A stretch of DNA of 64,000 bases from Leptolyngbya sp. NIES-2104 (GCF_001485215.1 NZ_BBWW01000001.1:2046001-2110000); one strand, 5' to 3'. Positions 15,576-24,774 are shown, numbered from the stretch's first letter. The notes: a model not told the origin generated them from the sequence alone. Made by a program: numbers and translations.

Positions 15576-16886
15576 ATGCAATCCGATTCGACTGTGCCAT
15601 TCACTTCACTGATTACAATGGAACCAGACTCCGGCATTTCTGGGCTGAATCCAACTGAACTCGCCACTAACGGCATCGCTCCACCGATCAGCAGCGAGAT
15701 CTCCAAGTCGTTAAATGGTTCGAGCTACGATCATCGAGGGCGCTTTCCCTACGACATGATGCGTTCTCCCGAACAAGAACAGAAGATCGAGGCATTTCGC
15801 CAAGCTCTAGAACGGCACAGAGGCGATCGACAATTAATCATCCTACAAGACTTTCCCGACCCGGATGCCCTTTCTTCTGCTTGGGCGTACAAACTGATTG
15901 CTCAAAAATTCGAGATTCAGTCCGAAATTGTCTACGCTGGGACGCTTTCACACCAAGAAAACATTGCGCTGGTCAAATTAACCGCCCTGCCACTTCAACG
16001 CTTAACCACCCAAACGGCAAAAAACAAAGATTTCTCGAACTACAAAGGCTGTGTGCTGATTGACAACCAGGGAACTACGAGCCAACTGCTTACGTCGGTG
16101 CAGCAGGCGAATATCCCGATTACGGTTGTGATCGATCACCACAGTATGCAGGACGACCTCAAAGCTGAATTTGTCGATATCCGCTCTTACACTCGCGCCA
16201 CAGCAACGATTCTGACGCAGTACATTCAAGCCGGTCTGTTGAAATTCGATACGAGTACGCAAGAACACGTCAAATGTGCGACAGCGCTGATGCACGGATT
16301 ACGATCGGACACGAATCGCTTAATGCAGGCGCAGGAAGAAGATTTTCTCGCTGCCGCATTCTTGAGCCGATATTATGACGCGCAATTGCTTAATGCTGTG
16401 ATGCAGTCATCGCGATCAAAGCAAGTGATGGATGTGATCGAACGATCGCTAAAAAATCGTACCGTTCACAACAACTTTTCGATCGCTGGAGTCGGCTATT
16501 TGAGATATGACGATCGCGATGCAATTCCGCAAGCCGCCGATTTCCTTGTGACTGAGGAGAATGTTCATACTGCGGTTGTTTACGGCATTGTTCACGACGA
16601 GGATGAGGAACTCGAATTCGTTGTGGGATCGTTACGGACGAATAAATTGACGCTCGATCCAGATGAATTCATCAAAGAAGCCTTTGGGCAGGATACTCAA
16701 GGGCGCTTTTTTGGGGGCGGTCGATCGCAAGCGGGCGGATTTGAGATTCCGATGGGATTCCTCTCTGGCTTTACCGAGAATAGCGAATACGCCAAAACAA
16801 AATGGTCGGTGTTTGATGCTCAGGTGAAACAGAAATTGCTGCGGCTTGTGAATCCAGAGCAACACTATCCGAAAGGAGTTAATTAG
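15576..16886 (+). CDS. DHH-family phosphoesterase (NrnA-like)
   Basis: The catalytic DHH domain spans about 60-270: IILQDFPDPDALSSAWA (motif I/II, D-x-D), VLIDNQGTT and VVIDHHSMQ (DHH). The DHHA1 substrate domain (~290-430) contains GRFFGGGRSQAGGF. NrnA-type enzymes degrade nano-RNAs and 3'-phosphoadenosine-5'-phosphate. The first ~55 residues are Ser/Pro-rich and variable; an internal Met near residue 15 is an alternative start. 436 aa is longer than NrnA (~320), typical of the cyanobacterial form. Confidence 0.9.
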   Translation: MQSDSTVPFTSLITMEPDSGISGLNPTELATNGIAPPISSEISKSLNGSSYDHRGRFPYDMMRSPEQEQKIEAFRQALERHRGDRQLIILQDFPDPDALSSAWAYKLIAQKFEIQSEIVYAGTLSHQENIALVKLTALPLQRLTTQTAKNKDFSNYKGCVLIDNQGTTSQLLTSVQQANIPITVVIDHHSMQDDLKAEFVDIRSYTRATATILTQYIQAGLLKFDTSTQEHVKCATALMHGLRSDTNRLMQAQEEDFLAAAFLSRYYDAQLLNAVMQSSRSKQVMDVIERSLKNRTVHNNFSIAGVGYLRYDDRDAIPQAADFLVTEENVHTAVVYGIVHDEDEELEFVVGSLRTNKLTLDPDEFIKEAFGQDTQGRFFGGGRSQAGGFEIPMGFLSGFTENSEYAKTKWSVFDAQVKQKLLRLVNPEQHYPKGVN

Positions 16887-17311
16887 CGGTTCTAATTTCG
16901 ACTTTATCCACGGCATTTATGCAGGAAGTCTACTGGCTTGGAAAATACCACAGCAAACGGTAGCATGAAAGCAAGAAATTTTTGTAAGAGGGTGTTTGAA
17001 AAATTGTTGTTCGTTGCAACTCTCGCCCTGAAATGAATTTCGGGCTAATCGGCGAAAGTCCATTGGAAATGGACTAAGAGCATGAAACTGTCTCCCAGTC
17101 TACTTCAGTAGACTTTCTACGGTTAGCCCGAAATTTATTTCAGAGTGGGGGCGTAACGGAGCGGATGGACTATTTATACTTTTCAAACACCCTCCAAGAG
17201 CAAGGTCATCAGAGACATTGCAAACAATCTGATTCCTGATCTTGCTCCCATTTCCCCTTCAGTAAATGGATAAAGTCGAACTGAGAGCTAATGCTGCCCC
17301 AACAGACCCTA
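16887..17311. other. Intergenic region holding MITE copy 1
   Basis: Besides the element at 16988-17194, the segment 17195-17250 contains GAGCAAGGTCATCAG and CCTGATCTTGCTC, which can pair imperfectly (possible terminator or element relic). No gene seen. Confidence 0.5.
16988..17194 (-). mobile_element. MITE-like element, family A, copy 1 (207 bp)
   Basis: Perfect 15-bp terminal inverted repeats GAGGGTGTTTGAAAA (16988-17002) and its complement (17180-17194). Inside, CCCTGAAATGAATTTCGGGCTAA near the left end pairs with TTAGCCCGAAATTTATTTCAG near the right. Two internal hairpins are present, AGTCCATT…AATGGACT and AGTCTACTTCAGTAGACT. It is inverted relative to the copies at 53324 and 56082. No protein is encoded. 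Confidence 0.85.
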
Positions 17312-17427
17312 TGAGTTATTGCATCAATCCCTGGTGCCCCCAGCGACACAATCAAGCTTCTACTAGTCATTGCCAAGCTTGCCAAACGCCGCTAGTAATT
17401 CACGATCGCTATCGCATTGTGCGATAG
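17312..17427 (+). pseudogene. Disrupted N-terminal zinc-ribbon of the downstream kinase
   Basis: ATG 17312 encodes MSYCINPWCP, the usual start of cyanobacterial Ser/Thr kinases. The rest of that module (QRHNQASTSHCQACQTPL…DRYRIVR) follows in the next frame from 17341: one C appears missing in the C-run at 17338-17341. That second frame then hits TAG at 17425-17427 just before the kinase frame, which continues in the same frame from 17428. So there are two lesions, a frameshift and a nonsense codon, within about 40 codons. Confidence 0.75.
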
Positions 17428-17430
17428 CTG

Positions 17431-19788
17431 TTGGAAGAGCATGAACATCCCTACACCGAAGTGTTTGAAGTCGCAGACCTCGACGAAGGCGGAAAGCGCA
17501 AAGTTCTTAAAACTCTCAAAATCCATAACAATTCCATCATTCGACAAGCGTTTGGACAAGAACGCAGAATCTTGTCAGAACTGAGGCATCCCAGCATTCC
17601 AAGGCTTGAAGATGCGTTCTCGATCGCCATTACAAATCCAGTTTCTCGTGAGATCCCCTGTCTCGTGATGCAGTGGATCGAAGGAGAAAATCTCGAAGAC
17701 TGGCTCGATCGAGGTCAGCGATTGACGAATGAAACAACTGAGATCGATTGGTTTGCTCAACTGGCAAGAGTGCTCGATTACGTACATCAACGACAGTTTT
17801 TTCATCGCGACATTAAACCGTCAAACATTATTCGTCAGCCGAGCGGCAGACTGGTATTAATTGATTTTGGCACTGCAAGAGAACTGACTGAAACGGTGAT
17901 CAACGGTCATTCTGTGACCCAATGGCGTTCTCTTGGCTATACCGCCCCAGAACAATTACTTGGTAAAGCAGTGCCGCAGTCGGATGTTTATGCTTTGGGT
18001 CGAACACTGTTGCATTTGCTGACAGGAACGCGCCCTGACTATCTCGATGTGCCGTACTGGTACACAATGCTCGATTTCACGCCTTCGGAGCGGTTTCGGA
18101 ACTTGCTCGATCGCTGCCTTGATGAAGCTCCCCAACAGCGTCCTACTACAAGAGCCATACTAGCGGAACTTCAACCCAGTTCAAATTCTGGAACAACCAC
18201 GCTGCCACCCTTAACTATTCCCTCATCGCAGCCGAAACAATGGAAGCTCTCAAAGTATGCCAAGTGGATTGCCTTGGGCTTGATTGCTTTGATTGTTGCG
18301 ATCGCAATCCCATTTTGTCAGTCTCAGTTTGCTTCAGTCAGTCCACAAAAGTCTGAAGCAACACAAACCAAACTCATTTCGCCCGATCGACTAATCAGCT
18401 ACGGACAACTCACCGAGATCGCAGATGATCAAGTGTCTCCGCTTCGATTAGCCTTTCAAACTCGAAAAGACAGCGGCATTGAACAACTCAGCCAAGGAAA
18501 CTTCGCTGAAGCCGTCAAAATCTTCGATGCAATTCGCGAAGACTATCGCAATCCAAAACGGCAATTGTCGAAAGATGAACGAGAGCAAGCAAAACAAGCC
18601 TTCAAAGACCCTCAAATTCTGATCTATCGCAACAATGCGGAATCTCGTCGGCGCAGTCTTGCTGAGAAAACGCCGCTTTATACGATCGCGGTTGCGACTC
18701 CGCTCAATCTTGAAGATACCGACGTGAGTCGCCAAATTCTATTCGGAGCCGCACAAATGCAAGATCGAGCGGTGAGAGACAAGCTCAATTTAGAAATCAT
18801 GATTGCGAACGATCGCGGCAATACCGAACAAGCAAAGGCGATCGCACAATCGCTCGTCAAAGGTGTGGATCAGCGATCAGTTCTAGCGATTGTCGGACAT
18901 TACACGAGTGCGGTTACTTGTGCTGTACTTGGAACTTACAGCGAAGCCAATATCGTGGTCGTTTCTTCCGCGAGCACCGCGAAAAATATTCGGAACGATG
19001 CAAACTGCAACGACAGAAATAAAGTTTTTTTCCGCACCACTTCAACGACTGAAGATGAAGCCGTTGCGTTATTGGGTGCTTTTCAGCGTCAAAATCCAAA
19101 CGGGAAAAAGATTGGCATTTTCTACAGTGATGAAAAGTTTAGTCAAAGTCTAGCGGAACAATTCAAAGATTTGCTCCGGTCAGCCAGGCTTGATTTTGTT
19201 GAGAAGAACCTTTCGGAGAACGGTTTTGATGTGGCTCGATCGCTTTCTGAAATGAAGGATGTCGATGCGATCGCGCTCTTTGCAGATGGACAGACCAACA
19301 GTTCAACGACGTTCAGACGATCGGTTGAAATCCTGCGGCAGAACCAAGGAAAGAAATTAGTCCTAGCAGCAAATACACTGTACAACAGCAGCATTTTAGG
19401 AGAAATGAAAAAACTTGCCGATCGCATCGGATTTGATCAGTTAGACGGAAAAATGATTGTGGCTGCCGATTGGTTTTTTGAGCTACCTGGAGCCAGCGCG
19501 TTTCGTGAAGAACTCAACTCTTACTGGGCGGGCGACTTCAATCACAAAGCCGCGTTGTCCTATGAAGCAGTACAAGTACTCACGAAAGTATTTCAGTCTC
19601 CTAACTTTAAGCTAAGTCCGAATGCGATTCGCGATCGCTTGAATGATCCAGATTTCATTGTGAACAGCGATATTCTGCGGGGTCGGACGATTAGTTTTGA
19701 TCCTGATACTGGCGATCGACGAGAACGCAAACGGGTTGCATTGAAGATGACTCGCAGCGGGGATCAATTTATTTTTGATTCGCTGTAA
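17431..19788 (+). CDS. Ser/Thr protein kinase fused to a periplasmic-binding-protein-like domain
   Basis: Residues 1-255 form an eukaryotic-type kinase: VLKTLK (ATP lysine), catalytic loop FFHRDIKPSNII, IDFGTAREL (DFG) and an APE-like TAPEQLLG. A glycine-rich loop is not evident. A membrane helix follows (~275-295, WIALGLIALIVAIAIPFCQ), then a short TPR-like stretch. From ~410 a type-1 periplasmic binding fold (Leu/Ile/Val-BP type) runs: TIAVATPLNLEDTDVSRQILFGAAQMQD…VLAIVGHYTSAVTCAVLGTYSEANIVVVSSAST…KIGIFYSD. It resembles a one-piece receptor kinase, with the sensor outside and the kinase inside. The only start in this frame after the nonsense codon at 17425 is TTG 17431 without a ribosome site, so expression is uncertain. 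Confidence 0.8.
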   Translation: MEEHEHPYTEVFEVADLDEGGKRKVLKTLKIHNNSIIRQAFGQERRILSELRHPSIPRLEDAFSIAITNPVSREIPCLVMQWIEGENLEDWLDRGQRLTNETTEIDWFAQLARVLDYVHQRQFFHRDIKPSNIIRQPSGRLVLIDFGTARELTETVINGHSVTQWRSLGYTAPEQLLGKAVPQSDVYALGRTLLHLLTGTRPDYLDVPYWYTMLDFTPSERFRNLLDRCLDEAPQQRPTTRAILAELQPSSNSGTTTLPPLTIPSSQPKQWKLSKYAKWIALGLIALIVAIAIPFCQSQFASVSPQKSEATQTKLISPDRLISYGQLTEIADDQVSPLRLAFQTRKDSGIEQLSQGNFAEAVKIFDAIREDYRNPKRQLSKDEREQAKQAFKDPQILIYRNNAESRRRSLAEKTPLYTIAVATPLNLEDTDVSRQILFGAAQMQDRAVRDKLNLEIMIANDRGNTEQAKAIAQSLVKGVDQRSVLAIVGHYTSAVTCAVLGTYSEANIVVVSSASTAKNIRNDANCNDRNKVFFRTTSTTEDEAVALLGAFQRQNPNGKKIGIFYSDEKFSQSLAEQFKDLLRSARLDFVEKNLSENGFDVARSLSEMKDVDAIALFADGQTNSSTTFRRSVEILRQNQGKKLVLAANTLYNSSILGEMKKLADRIGFDQLDGKMIVAADWFFELPGASAFREELNSYWAGDFNHKAALSYEAVQVLTKVFQSPNFKLSPNAIRDRLNDPDFIVNSDILRGRTISFDPDTGDRRERKRVALKMTRSGDQFIFDSL

Positions 19789-19792
19789 TAAC

Positions 19793-19831
19793 AAATCCCC
19801 TCTGCAAGCGTGAATCTTACAGAGGGGATTT
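19793..19831. terminator. Bidirectional hairpin terminator
   Basis: AAATCCCCTCTG (19793-19804) is perfectly complementary to CAGAGGGGATTT (19820-19831) with a 15-nt loop. It sits between the convergent kinase (stop 19788) and gpmI (stop 19848), with A/T flanks on both strands. Confidence 0.85.
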
Positions 19832-19847
19832 TGAGCTAAAAAATCTC

Positions 19848-21446
19848 TTACCGCGCAATCTTCACCGGAGTTCGATTTGCCCGAACATCAAATTCAGCCT
19901 TCTGAATCAATGAACGCCCCGTCATTTCTTCAGGGATCGGCAACTGCAAAATATCAAGAATCGTCGGAGCCACATCCGCTAATCGTCCATCGTCTCTTAG
20001 CGACACATCGGTTCCATGTCCCGGAATTTTCCGACCTTCGCCTTCTACGAGAATAAATGGGACAGGGTTCGTGGTGTGAGCCGTCCAAGGATTGTGATTC
20101 TCATCCCACATTTGCTCAGCATTTCCGTGATCGGCTGTGATTAATGCAGTTCCACCTGCGCGAATGATCGCTTCTAACAATCGTCCCAAACATCGATCGA
20201 CGGTTTCTAATGCCTCGATCGTGGCTTCAATTTGTCCGGTATGTCCAACCATGTCAGGGTTTGCATAGTTGAGAATCATCATCGAATAGATGCGTTTTTC
20301 GATCGCAGCGATCGCACCTTCGGTGACTTTTTCCGCCGACATTGCAGGCTTTTTATCGTAAGTCAGCACCATCGGACTCGGCACCATTTCTCGATCTTCT
20401 CCAGGGAACGGCTCTTCTAAGCCTCCATTGAAAAAGTACGTGACGTGAGCATATTTCTCGGTTTCAGCCGTTCGCAATTGGCGCAATCCGTGACGAGAAA
20501 CAACTTCACCCAGAATGTTATTAAAGTTCTGCGGCTCAAAGGCAACTTTCACCGGAAGCGAGGGATCGTATTGAGTGAAAGTCACAAACGAAAGGGGTGT
20601 GATTGGCGATCGCTCAAATCCATTAAATTTCGGATCAACAAATGCTTGGGTTAACTGCCGCGCCCGATCCGGTCGGAAATTAAAGAAGATCACACCATCG
20701 CCCGCTTCAACGGCTCCCGGTGCAATTCGCACAGGTTCAACGAATTCATCGGTGATCCCTGCGTTGTAAGCAGCTTTGATGACCTCGATCGCACTTTGAC
20801 CTGTGCCTTCTCCGATTTCGGTCATTACTTTATAAGCCTTTTCGACGCGATCCCAACGTCGATCGCGATCCATTGCATAGTAACGACCGCTCACCGTGAC
20901 AATTCGCCCAACTCCAAGACGGTCAATCTCTAACTGCAATTTCTGAAGTTCATCGATCCCCGATTTAGGCAACGTATCACGCCCGTCCGTAATCGCATGG
21001 ATGCAAACTTCTGAAATGCCTTGTGATTTCGCAAGTTCAAGTAATCCGACTAAATGCGAAATGTGTGCGTGAACGCCGCCTTCTGAACACAAACCAACTA
21101 AATGCAGCTTTGAGCCTTGCGACTTCACCGCTTCACAAACTTCAACTAACTTCGGATTCGTCAGCAGGCTTTTATCTTCGACCGCATCGGAAATTCTCAC
21201 CAGTTCTTGAGGAACGACGCGCCCTGCACCAAGATTCAGGTGTCCGACTTCTGAGTTGCCCATTTGACCATCCGGCAATCCCACATCTTTACCCGATGTG
21301 CGAATCAGCGTGTGAGGATACGCTGCCCATAAGCTATTCATCACGGGCGTATGGGCTTGTGCGATCGCGTTTCCGTCACGATCTTCACGATATCCCCAGC
21401 CATCCAGAATAATAAGCACCACAGGAGAAACAGGCGGTTGCCCCAT
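19848..21446 (-). CDS. gpmI: 2,3-bisphosphoglycerate-independent phosphoglycerate mutase
   Basis: Interconverts 3- and 2-phosphoglycerate in glycolysis; a Mn2+ enzyme of the alkaline phosphatase fold. Visible motifs: LIILDGWGYREDRDGNAI (metal Asp), GNSEVGHLNLGAGRVV (catalytic Ser), HAITDGRDTLPKSG, VSGRYYAMDRDRRWDR, NYANPDMVGHTG and ITADHGNAEQM. Start ATG 21446 (MGQPPVSPVVLI) is chosen over in-frame GTG 21464. Length (532 aa) is typical. Confidence 0.97.
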   Translation of the reverse strand: MGQPPVSPVVLIILDGWGYREDRDGNAIAQAHTPVMNSLWAAYPHTLIRTSGKDVGLPDGQMGNSEVGHLNLGAGRVVPQELVRISDAVEDKSLLTNPKLVEVCEAVKSQGSKLHLVGLCSEGGVHAHISHLVGLLELAKSQGISEVCIHAITDGRDTLPKSGIDELQKLQLEIDRLGVGRIVTVSGRYYAMDRDRRWDRVEKAYKVMTEIGEGTGQSAIEVIKAAYNAGITDEFVEPVRIAPGAVEAGDGVIFFNFRPDRARQLTQAFVDPKFNGFERSPITPLSFVTFTQYDPSLPVKVAFEPQNFNNILGEVVSRHGLRQLRTAETEKYAHVTYFFNGGLEEPFPGEDREMVPSPMVLTYDKKPAMSAEKVTEGAIAAIEKRIYSMMILNYANPDMVGHTGQIEATIEALETVDRCLGRLLEAIIRAGGTALITADHGNAEQMWDENHNPWTAHTTNPVPFILVEGEGRKIPGHGTDVSLRDDGRLADVAPTILDILQLPIPEEMTGRSLIQKAEFDVRANRTPVKIAR

Positions 21447-21613
21447 ATTGTTCTGCCCTTTCACTGAAATATTCTCCGCAAATCATACCATTGCTACTGT
21501 GACCATTCACTTTTTCCCTACATATGAAATCCTGAACTGATTGTTTTATTAATCATCTTTTAAGATTTCTATCAGCTCCGCAAATCATAGCGGGAAATTC
21601 CTCTCAACAATAA

Positions 21614-21651
21614 ATGGTTTGCTATTCGTGAAAAAGCTCACCGCAAACCAT
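21614..21651 (-). terminator. Hairpin downstream of the ABC-F gene
   Basis: ATGGTTTGC (21614-21622) pairs with GCAAACCAT (21643-21651), and GTGA/TCAC can extend the stem inside the loop. It lies 48 bp after the ABC-F stop on the minus strand. There is no T run, so a role in termination is tentative. Confidence 0.5.
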
Positions 21652-21698
21652 CTATGCTCTGTTCTTCTGTTTTGAATCGTAGCGGTTTTCAACAAAAA

Positions 21699-23417
21699 TT
21701 ACGCGCTTTTTTGAGCTTTCTTTTCCTTTTCTTTGGTTTTTTGTTTGGCGCGTTTTTCTGCGACTTTTTCGGCTTTCTCTGCCTCGATCGCGGCAAGTTT
21801 TGCTTTTTCTCTCTCTTCCGCCGTTTTGTCTAGGTAATAGTGGTAATCACCCCGATACAAGCGGAGTTCACCGTCACGGATTTCGACGATTTTGTTTGCG
21901 GTTTGCGAAATAAAATAGCGATCGTGCGACACAATCACGACGCTACCGTCATAGTTCTGAATTGCTTCTTCGAGCATTTCTTTGGCGGGAATATCTAAAT
22001 GATTGGTCGGCTCATCGAGAATGAGTAAATTTGCGGGTTGAAGCAGCATTTTCGCGAGTGCCAATCTCGCTTTCTCGCCTCCGCTCAGCGATTCTACTTT
22101 CTTGAAAACGGTATCACCACTGAACAAAAATCGTCCTAAATGTGTCCGAACTTCTTCGTTTTTCCAGTCCGGAACCTCATCGTGAATTGTATCAATGACC
22201 GTTTTATTTAGGTCGAGCGCTTCGGCTTGATTCTGCTCGAAATAGCTCGGAATTACGTTATGATCCCCTAACTTAACGGTGCCTTCTGTCGGCTGTTCGC
22301 TCCCGGTCATCAGGTGAAGTAAGGTCGATTTTCCGGCTCCATTCGGTCCTAAAATCGCAACATGATCCCCGCGCTCAATTAACAGTTCTGCACCCAGAAA
22401 CAGAATTTTGTCGCCGTACATGTGTGTGAGATCTTCAATGATTACAACCTCACGACCACTTCTAGGCGCAGGTGGAAATCGGAAATGCAGCGTTCTCACA
22501 TCCGAATCCGGAGCTTCGATCCGTTCAACTTTGTCTAATTGCTTCTCGCGGCTCTTTGCTTGGGTGCTTCGGGTCGCGCTGGCTCGGAATCGCTCGACAA
22601 ATGCCTGCTGTTTCTCAAGTTCTTTCTGCTGCCGCTCAAATGCACTCATCTGAGCATCTCGCTGTTCTTGTTTCTGCTGCAAGTAAGCGGAATAGTTGCC
22701 CAAATACGTCGCTGATATGCCCCGTTCGGTTTCAACAATCTGGGTGCAAAGTCGATCGAGGAATTCACGATCGTGCGACACAATCACCATCGGTGTTGTC
22801 AATTCCTTCAGATAGTTCTCCAACCATTCGATCGTTTCTAGATCTAAATGGTTCGTCGGCTCGTCGAGCAGCAACAGATCTGGAGATTGCAGCAAGATCT
22901 TGCCTAAACTCATCCGCATTTGCCAGCCGCCGCTGAACGCGCTGACTAATCGATCGCCATCATCGGAATCGAATCCCATCTCAGGCAGAATCTTCTCGAT
23001 CCGCGTTTCCAGCCCGTAACCGTCCATCGCCTCGTATTTTCGCTGTAACTTATCCATCTTGGTTAGCAGCTTATCTAATTCTTCTGGCGTTGCGGTTTCC
23101 ATGGCGCGATGCACTTCAGACAGCGCTTCATGCACTTCATTCGCTTCTTTGAATGCTCGCCAAAACTCTTCTCGAACGGTTCGAGTCGGATCAACCTCAA
23201 ATTCTTGCGTTAGATAAGCGATGTGCAGACTCGAAGGACGAATCACTTCGCCATCGGTCGGTTCAATTTCGCCCGCAATGATTTTCAACTGCGTGGACTT
23301 GCCTGCACCGTTCACACCAACCAAGCCGATCCGATCGCCGGGTTTCACTTCCCAGTTCACATCTTTGAGAACTTCGCCAGTCGAATAAATTTTGCTGACG
23401 TGTTCGAGTCGCAACAT
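21699..23417 (-). CDS. ABC-F family ATPase (translation factor type)
   Basis: There are two ABC domains and no membrane segments. First: LVGVNGAGKST (Walker A), SGGWQMRMSLGKIL, LLLLDEPTNHLD. A charged linker (~235-300, LQQKQEQRDAQMSAFERQQKELEKQ) precedes the second domain: ILGPNGAGKST, LSGGEKARLALAKML, LLILDEPTNHLD. ABC-F proteins bind the ribosomal E site and relieve stalling or resist antibiotics. The C-terminal ~40 residues are Lys/Glu-rich. MLRLEHVSKIY (23417) is chosen; four extra codons are possible upstream. It lies 67 bp after the DUF952 gene on the same strand. Confidence 0.93.
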   Translation of the reverse strand: MLRLEHVSKIYSTGEVLKDVNWEVKPGDRIGLVGVNGAGKSTQLKIIAGEIEPTDGEVIRPSSLHIAYLTQEFEVDPTRTVREEFWRAFKEANEVHEALSEVHRAMETATPEELDKLLTKMDKLQRKYEAMDGYGLETRIEKILPEMGFDSDDGDRLVSAFSGGWQMRMSLGKILLQSPDLLLLDEPTNHLDLETIEWLENYLKELTTPMVIVSHDREFLDRLCTQIVETERGISATYLGNYSAYLQQKQEQRDAQMSAFERQQKELEKQQAFVERFRASATRSTQAKSREKQLDKVERIEAPDSDVRTLHFRFPPAPRSGREVVIIEDLTHMYGDKILFLGAELLIERGDHVAILGPNGAGKSTLLHLMTGSEQPTEGTVKLGDHNVIPSYFEQNQAEALDLNKTVIDTIHDEVPDWKNEEVRTHLGRFLFSGDTVFKKVESLSGGEKARLALAKMLLQPANLLILDEPTNHLDIPAKEMLEEAIQNYDGSVVIVSHDRYFISQTANKIVEIRDGELRLYRGDYHYYLDKTAEEREKAKLAAIEAEKAEKVAEKRAKQKTKEKEKKAQKSA

Positions 23418-23483
23418 ATAAAACTCCAAGGGTTAGGGCAGGCAAGTTTTAAAATCTTAACAAAACCTGTGATTTTCGGAGTT

Positions 23484-23813
23484 TTAAGTTAACAACTGAT
23501 TTGGCAATATAAACGATCCATCAGAATTTGGCGGAAAATCGATCACGTTAACGATCGCATCTGCATTTAACGCACCGTAAATATGAGGAAAGTCGCCCAC
23601 TCCCTCGACAGGTTCGTATTTCACTTCTGCGCGAACGCGATCGACATCGATCACCAGCAGCACAAGACCCGATTTTCCACGATAAAACTGATTCGCCACC
23701 CAAACGACCTGATCTGGTGTTGAGCAGTGAATGAAGCCTTCTGTATCGAGTGAATCTGCTCGGTAGTCTCCAGAGCGGGGAACACGTTCGCGCTCAGTGA
23801 TGTGCAGAATCAT
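23484..23813 (-). CDS. DUF952 family protein
   Basis: A 109-aa protein with the DUF952 signature: ILHITERERV…GDYRADSLDTEGFIHCSTPDQVVWVANQFYRGKSGLVLLVIDVDRVRAEVKYEP and the C-terminal FPHIYGALNADAIVNVIDFPP. The fold resembles ADP-ribosyltransferase-like proteins; function not established. Its ATG overlaps the stop (TAATG) of a 48-aa upstream frame, suggesting translational coupling. Confidence 0.9.
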   Translation of the reverse strand: MILHITERERVPRSGDYRADSLDTEGFIHCSTPDQVVWVANQFYRGKSGLVLLVIDVDRVRAEVKYEPVEGVGDFPHIYGALNADAIVNVIDFPPNSDGSFILPNQLLT

Positions 23814-23959
23814 TAATTCAACGATCCCAGATTCAGTAACGGGAGAGAAAAGGCGTGAAAAAATGGGTTCGGTACTTCTTTCGGTTTCGGTGTACCAATG
23901 CCAGCGAACAATGCCATCAGTAGCGTAATGGCGATCGCTTGTAGGAGTTTTTCTAGCAT
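23813..23959 (-). CDS. Small hydrophobic protein (48 aa) coupled to the DUF952 gene
   Basis: ATG at 23959 follows GAGG at good spacing and opens MLEKLLQAIAITLLMALFAG, then a Pro/Lys segment (TPKPKEVPNPFFHAF) and LPLLNLGSLN. It has one membrane helix or signal-like segment and an in-frame HIP1 site. Its TAA overlaps the DUF952 ATG by one base. No family recognised. Confidence 0.5.
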   Translation of the reverse strand: MLEKLLQAIAITLLMALFAGIGTPKPKEVPNPFFHAFSLPLLNLGSLN

Positions 23960-24290
23960 CTCAAACCTCGCTCAATTCTCAGGAAAGCAAAAAAGCATCC
24001 ACCCTTTGCAAGATCTTACTCAAAGATGTGGCAAATGAGTGTATCTTTTAGAGTCTTATAAACTTGAGACTTAACTAGTGATCTAACTCACTTCAAGGTT
24101 AGAGATAAATCGCCTGATCGGGTAAAAATTAATGACCTCATTGGGTGAGGCGAATCAGAGAAAAAAAACGGTACTGTACCTACATCGCTACTCTCACCGT
24201 TCAGGAGCCATGTTGAACTTTCGACCGCTTTTGGACGACTAGCGGATTTCTATGTTTCCGCTAAAAATGTGCAGCCGTTCCGCTGTGATC
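23960..24290. other. Intergenic region, no gene assigned
   Basis: Contains the upstream region of the 48-aa/DUF952 unit. A very short frame MLNFRPLLDD at 24210-24242 follows AGGAG almost immediately (spacing too tight, probably not translated). A small hairpin AGCGGA…TCCGCT at 24240-24263 may end the VOC transcript arriving from the other side. Confidence 0.4.
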
Positions 24291-24746
24291 CTATGGTGCA
24301 GGATTGCAGCGGATTTCTAATAGAAAACCGTCCGGATCATAGAAGTAAATGCCGCGACCTGTGGGGCGAGTCACGGGACCGTGATCAATTAACACATCGT
24401 AATGATGGAGGACTTCAACGGCTCGATCGAACAATTCCGGCGCAATCCCAAACGCAAAATGATTCATCCGCGTAAAGCCTTTCTTGGGGTCAGGATCAGG
24501 CGGGGTTAAATCTGGCTCCCAAAATAAGTCGATAATCGTGCCATCGGGTGTTCTGAAGTTTGCAACTTTTCCCGCAGCAACCTCATTTTTCAGCGTTTCG
24601 GGGACTTCTGCGCCCGTCAATTCATGCAGACCCAAGACAGTACCGTAGAAATAGCGCGAAGCCTGCATATCTTTGACATTCAATGCCAGGTGATGCACTT
24701 CGGATAAAAGACCTGCAAGAGAGACAGCGGGAGGAGTTGAAAGCAT
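24291..24746 (-). CDS. VOC family (glyoxalase/dioxygenase-fold) protein
   Basis: A single vicinal-oxygen-chelate domain of two βαβββ modules: LSEVHHLALNVKDMQASRYFYGTVLGLHEL, then MNHFAFGIAPELFDRAVEVLHHYDV and RGIYFYDPDGFLLEIRC. Candidate metal ligands are His in VHHLAL, His in NHFAF and Glu in LLEIRC. The substrate cannot be read from sequence. It lies 28 bp downstream of the aminotransferase gene on the same strand, so the two probably form an operon. Confidence 0.88.
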   Translation of the reverse strand: MLSTPPAVSLAGLLSEVHHLALNVKDMQASRYFYGTVLGLHELTGAEVPETLKNEVAAGKVANFRTPDGTIIDLFWEPDLTPPDPDPKKGFTRMNHFAFGIAPELFDRAVEVLHHYDVLIDHGPVTRPTGRGIYFYDPDGFLLEIRCNPAP

Positions 24747-24774
24747 GATTTGTGATTCCGATTTTTTCTCAGTT

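Noticed and set aside
24210-24242. Ten-codon frame MLNFRPLLDD after AGGAG, as a leader peptide
   Set aside because: Only two bases between AGGAG and ATG, and no attenuator-like structure or downstream gene on that strand.
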